NCBI RefSeq assembly: GCF_003985125.1
Contig: NZ_ML133568.1
Location: 273,739-337,738, forward strand
DNA from: Rhizobium phaseoli
GTDB lineage: Bacteria > Pseudomonadota > Alphaproteobacteria > Rhizobiales > Rhizobiaceae
Direction of reading: 5' to 3'
DNA length: 64,000 bases
A program made the position numbers and the translations under genes. Below, piece after piece: positions 62,973 through 64,000 of the stretch (within the stretch, counting starts at the first letter, position 1; every line of letters starts with the position of its first letter). A model generated the notes under the pieces. The model was given only the letters and a program-made list of their open reading frames with translations. It searched no databases and was not told the origin of the DNA.

Positions 62973-63791
62973 TTGACGATGAAGAAACATAAGCGCGCGA
63001 CCGTTGCCGACCTGCTGGCGGAAAAAGGCAAGCGCCAGCTCACCATGCTGCGCGTCACCTCGCTGGAGGAGGCTGAAGCGGCCGAAAAGGCGGGGATCGA
63101 CATCGTCTCGGTGCCGCCATCGCTGCTCGGCCCGGTCTTCCGCGAGATTGCGCCGACGCCCTTTGCCATTCCCGGGCTCGAATATGGCGACCATGTCTCG
63201 GCGGAAGACTATCTGCGTGCTGCCTTTGCGGCGCTGAAGGCCGGCGGCGACGCGGTCTATTGCGCCGCCAGCCTGCAGACGATCCGGCGCATGCGCGATG
63301 AGGGCATCCCGGTCTGCGGCCACCTCGGACTGATCCCGTCGAAGGCGACATGGACCGGCGGCTTCCGCGCCGTCGGCAAGACGGCGGCAAGTGCGGCCGA
63401 AATCTGGCGGCAGACCAAGGCGCTGGAAGAGGCCGGCGCCTTCGCCGCCGAAATCGAAGTCGTGCCGGGCGATGTCGCTGCCGCCATCAGCAGCAACACC
63501 TCGATGCTGATGATCTCCATGGGCGCCGGCAGCGGCTGCGACGCCCAATATCTCTTCGCCGACGACGTGCTCGGCGCCAATCGCGACCACTATCCGCGCC
63601 ATGCCAAGGTCTACCGCAATTTCGCCGCCGAACACGACCGGCTGCAGCGCGAACGCATCGCCGCCTTCACCGAATTCGCCGACGATGTCCGCACCGGCGC
63701 CTACCCGGAGAAGCGCCATCTCGTCGGTATCGACGAAGGCGAATTGAAGGCTTTCCTGGATCGGCTGGCGAGCGAGACGGGGAATAGCTGA
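62973..63791 (+). CDS. PanB-like protein (ketopantoate hydroxymethyltransferase superfamily), probably different reaction
   Basis: A 272-residue TIM-barrel protein related to PanB: VCGHLGLIPSKATWTGGFRAVGKT, ALEEAGAFAAEIEVVP and SMGAGSGCDAQYLFADDVLG line up with the second half of PanB, including the catalytic-base glutamate region (LECVP in E. coli, IEVVP here). In the first half the GDSLG segment is replaced by VPPSLLG and the ADLPF segment by FAIPG, so both metal-binding aspartates appear lost. It follows mocF by 36 bases in the same direction and is probably cotranscribed. It may be an aldolase or C1-transfer enzyme acting in the same pathway; this is inference. Confidence 0.7.
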   Translation: MTMKKHKRATVADLLAEKGKRQLTMLRVTSLEEAEAAEKAGIDIVSVPPSLLGPVFREIAPTPFAIPGLEYGDHVSAEDYLRAAFAALKAGGDAVYCAASLQTIRRMRDEGIPVCGHLGLIPSKATWTGGFRAVGKTAASAAEIWRQTKALEEAGAFAAEIEVVPGDVAAAISSNTSMLMISMGAGSGCDAQYLFADDVLGANRDHYPRHAKVYRNFAAEHDRLQRERIAAFTEFADDVRTGAYPEKRHLVGIDEGELKAFLDRLASETGNS

Positions 63792-63872
63792 GGGTAGTGT
63801 CCGGCTATTCTTGCCTTCGCTTACGCGCAGCGCATTCGCTCCTATCGTCGCTCACCCCCTCATCTGCCTGCC

Positions 63873-63997
63873 GGCATCTTCTCCCCGCTGGGGAGAAGGG
63901 GAGTTGTGGCGGCGTCTCGCGCCCTCTTGAGGCCTTTGATGCAGGAATGATCACCGTGCAGCTTGCTCCCCCTTCTCCCCAGCGGGGAGAAGATGCC
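63873..63997. repeat. Palindromic repeat element with 29-bp inverted arms
   Basis: The arms 63873-63901 and 63969-63997 are exact inverted copies, and each is itself a CTTCTCCCC-GGGGAGAAG palindrome. The 209-bp stretch after the last gene otherwise shows no reading frame of interest. The same unit type occurs at 18982-19116. Confidence 0.85.
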
Positions 63998-64000
63998 CGC

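Overview
The window reads as a replicon of the Rhizobium leguminosarum/etli group (Alphaproteobacteria). The evidence is high-GC, tightly packed genes, two copies of the rhizobial RIME intergenic mosaic element, CTTCTCCCC-type palindromic repeats, and above all a complete repABC replication/partition module (repA-repB-ctRNA-repC, minus strand, about 50.8-47.25 kb) with two perfect parS palindromes. The DNA is therefore from a repABC plasmid or chromid, not the main chromosome. From memory of the family, the cobalamin genes and the RHE_PE00001-type gene beside repC recall the p42e/pRL11 class of chromids, but this is inference.

Layout. 0-5.7 kb: the 3' end of a degenerate ABC ATPase, a cyclic-nucleotide-binding protein, a PPP-family phosphatase, a toxin-antitoxin pair, a small alpha/beta hydrolase and an MFS permease. 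6-11.1 kb: quinol oxidase operon cyoABCD plus SURF1. 11.2-17 kb: acyltransferase, hybrid histidine kinase, FAD protein and FMN reductase. 17.1-21.1 kb: two half-transporters that look like a heterodimeric ABC exporter, followed by a 268-bp MITE-like element. 21.4-29.9 kb: small Gly-zipper protein, two LacI regulators, two MFS permeases, TetR, a single-domain response regulator, an L,D-transpeptidase and a frameshifted msrA. 30-40.3 kb: bacterial alpha-2-macroglobulin with pbpC, then treY. 40.3-43.3 kb: copper ATPase and CueR/HmrR with a clear MerR-type promoter. 43.3-45.9 kb: ECF sigma/anti-sigma pair and a Bax-inhibitor-1 protein. 45.9-50.8 kb: replication region. 51-58 kb: cobFGHIJ, cobK (opposite strand), cobL and cobM for the aerobic corrin pathway. 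58.1-63.8 kb: an inositol-type locus (iolI-like isomerase, LacI regulator, mocDEF-like oxygenase system, PanB-like protein). The window ends in a palindromic repeat.

Two links between genes stand out. First, three intergenic sites match the EcfG/RpoE2 general-stress promoter (GGAAC, 16-17 bases, CGTT) exactly and in the right orientation, in front of the hybrid kinase, the single-domain response regulator and treY. This suggests scattered members of one stress regulon. Second, the moc-like locus combines oxidative demethylation machinery, a ketoinositol isomerase homologue and a PanB relative that appears to have lost the PanB metal and substrate residues. It is the best candidate here for an incompletely described pathway, perhaps for methylated inositols or rhizopine-like compounds.

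No tRNA, rRNA, CRISPR array, intact insertion sequence or cobalamin riboswitch was recognised. All functional names rest on reading motifs and gene context; no database search was run.
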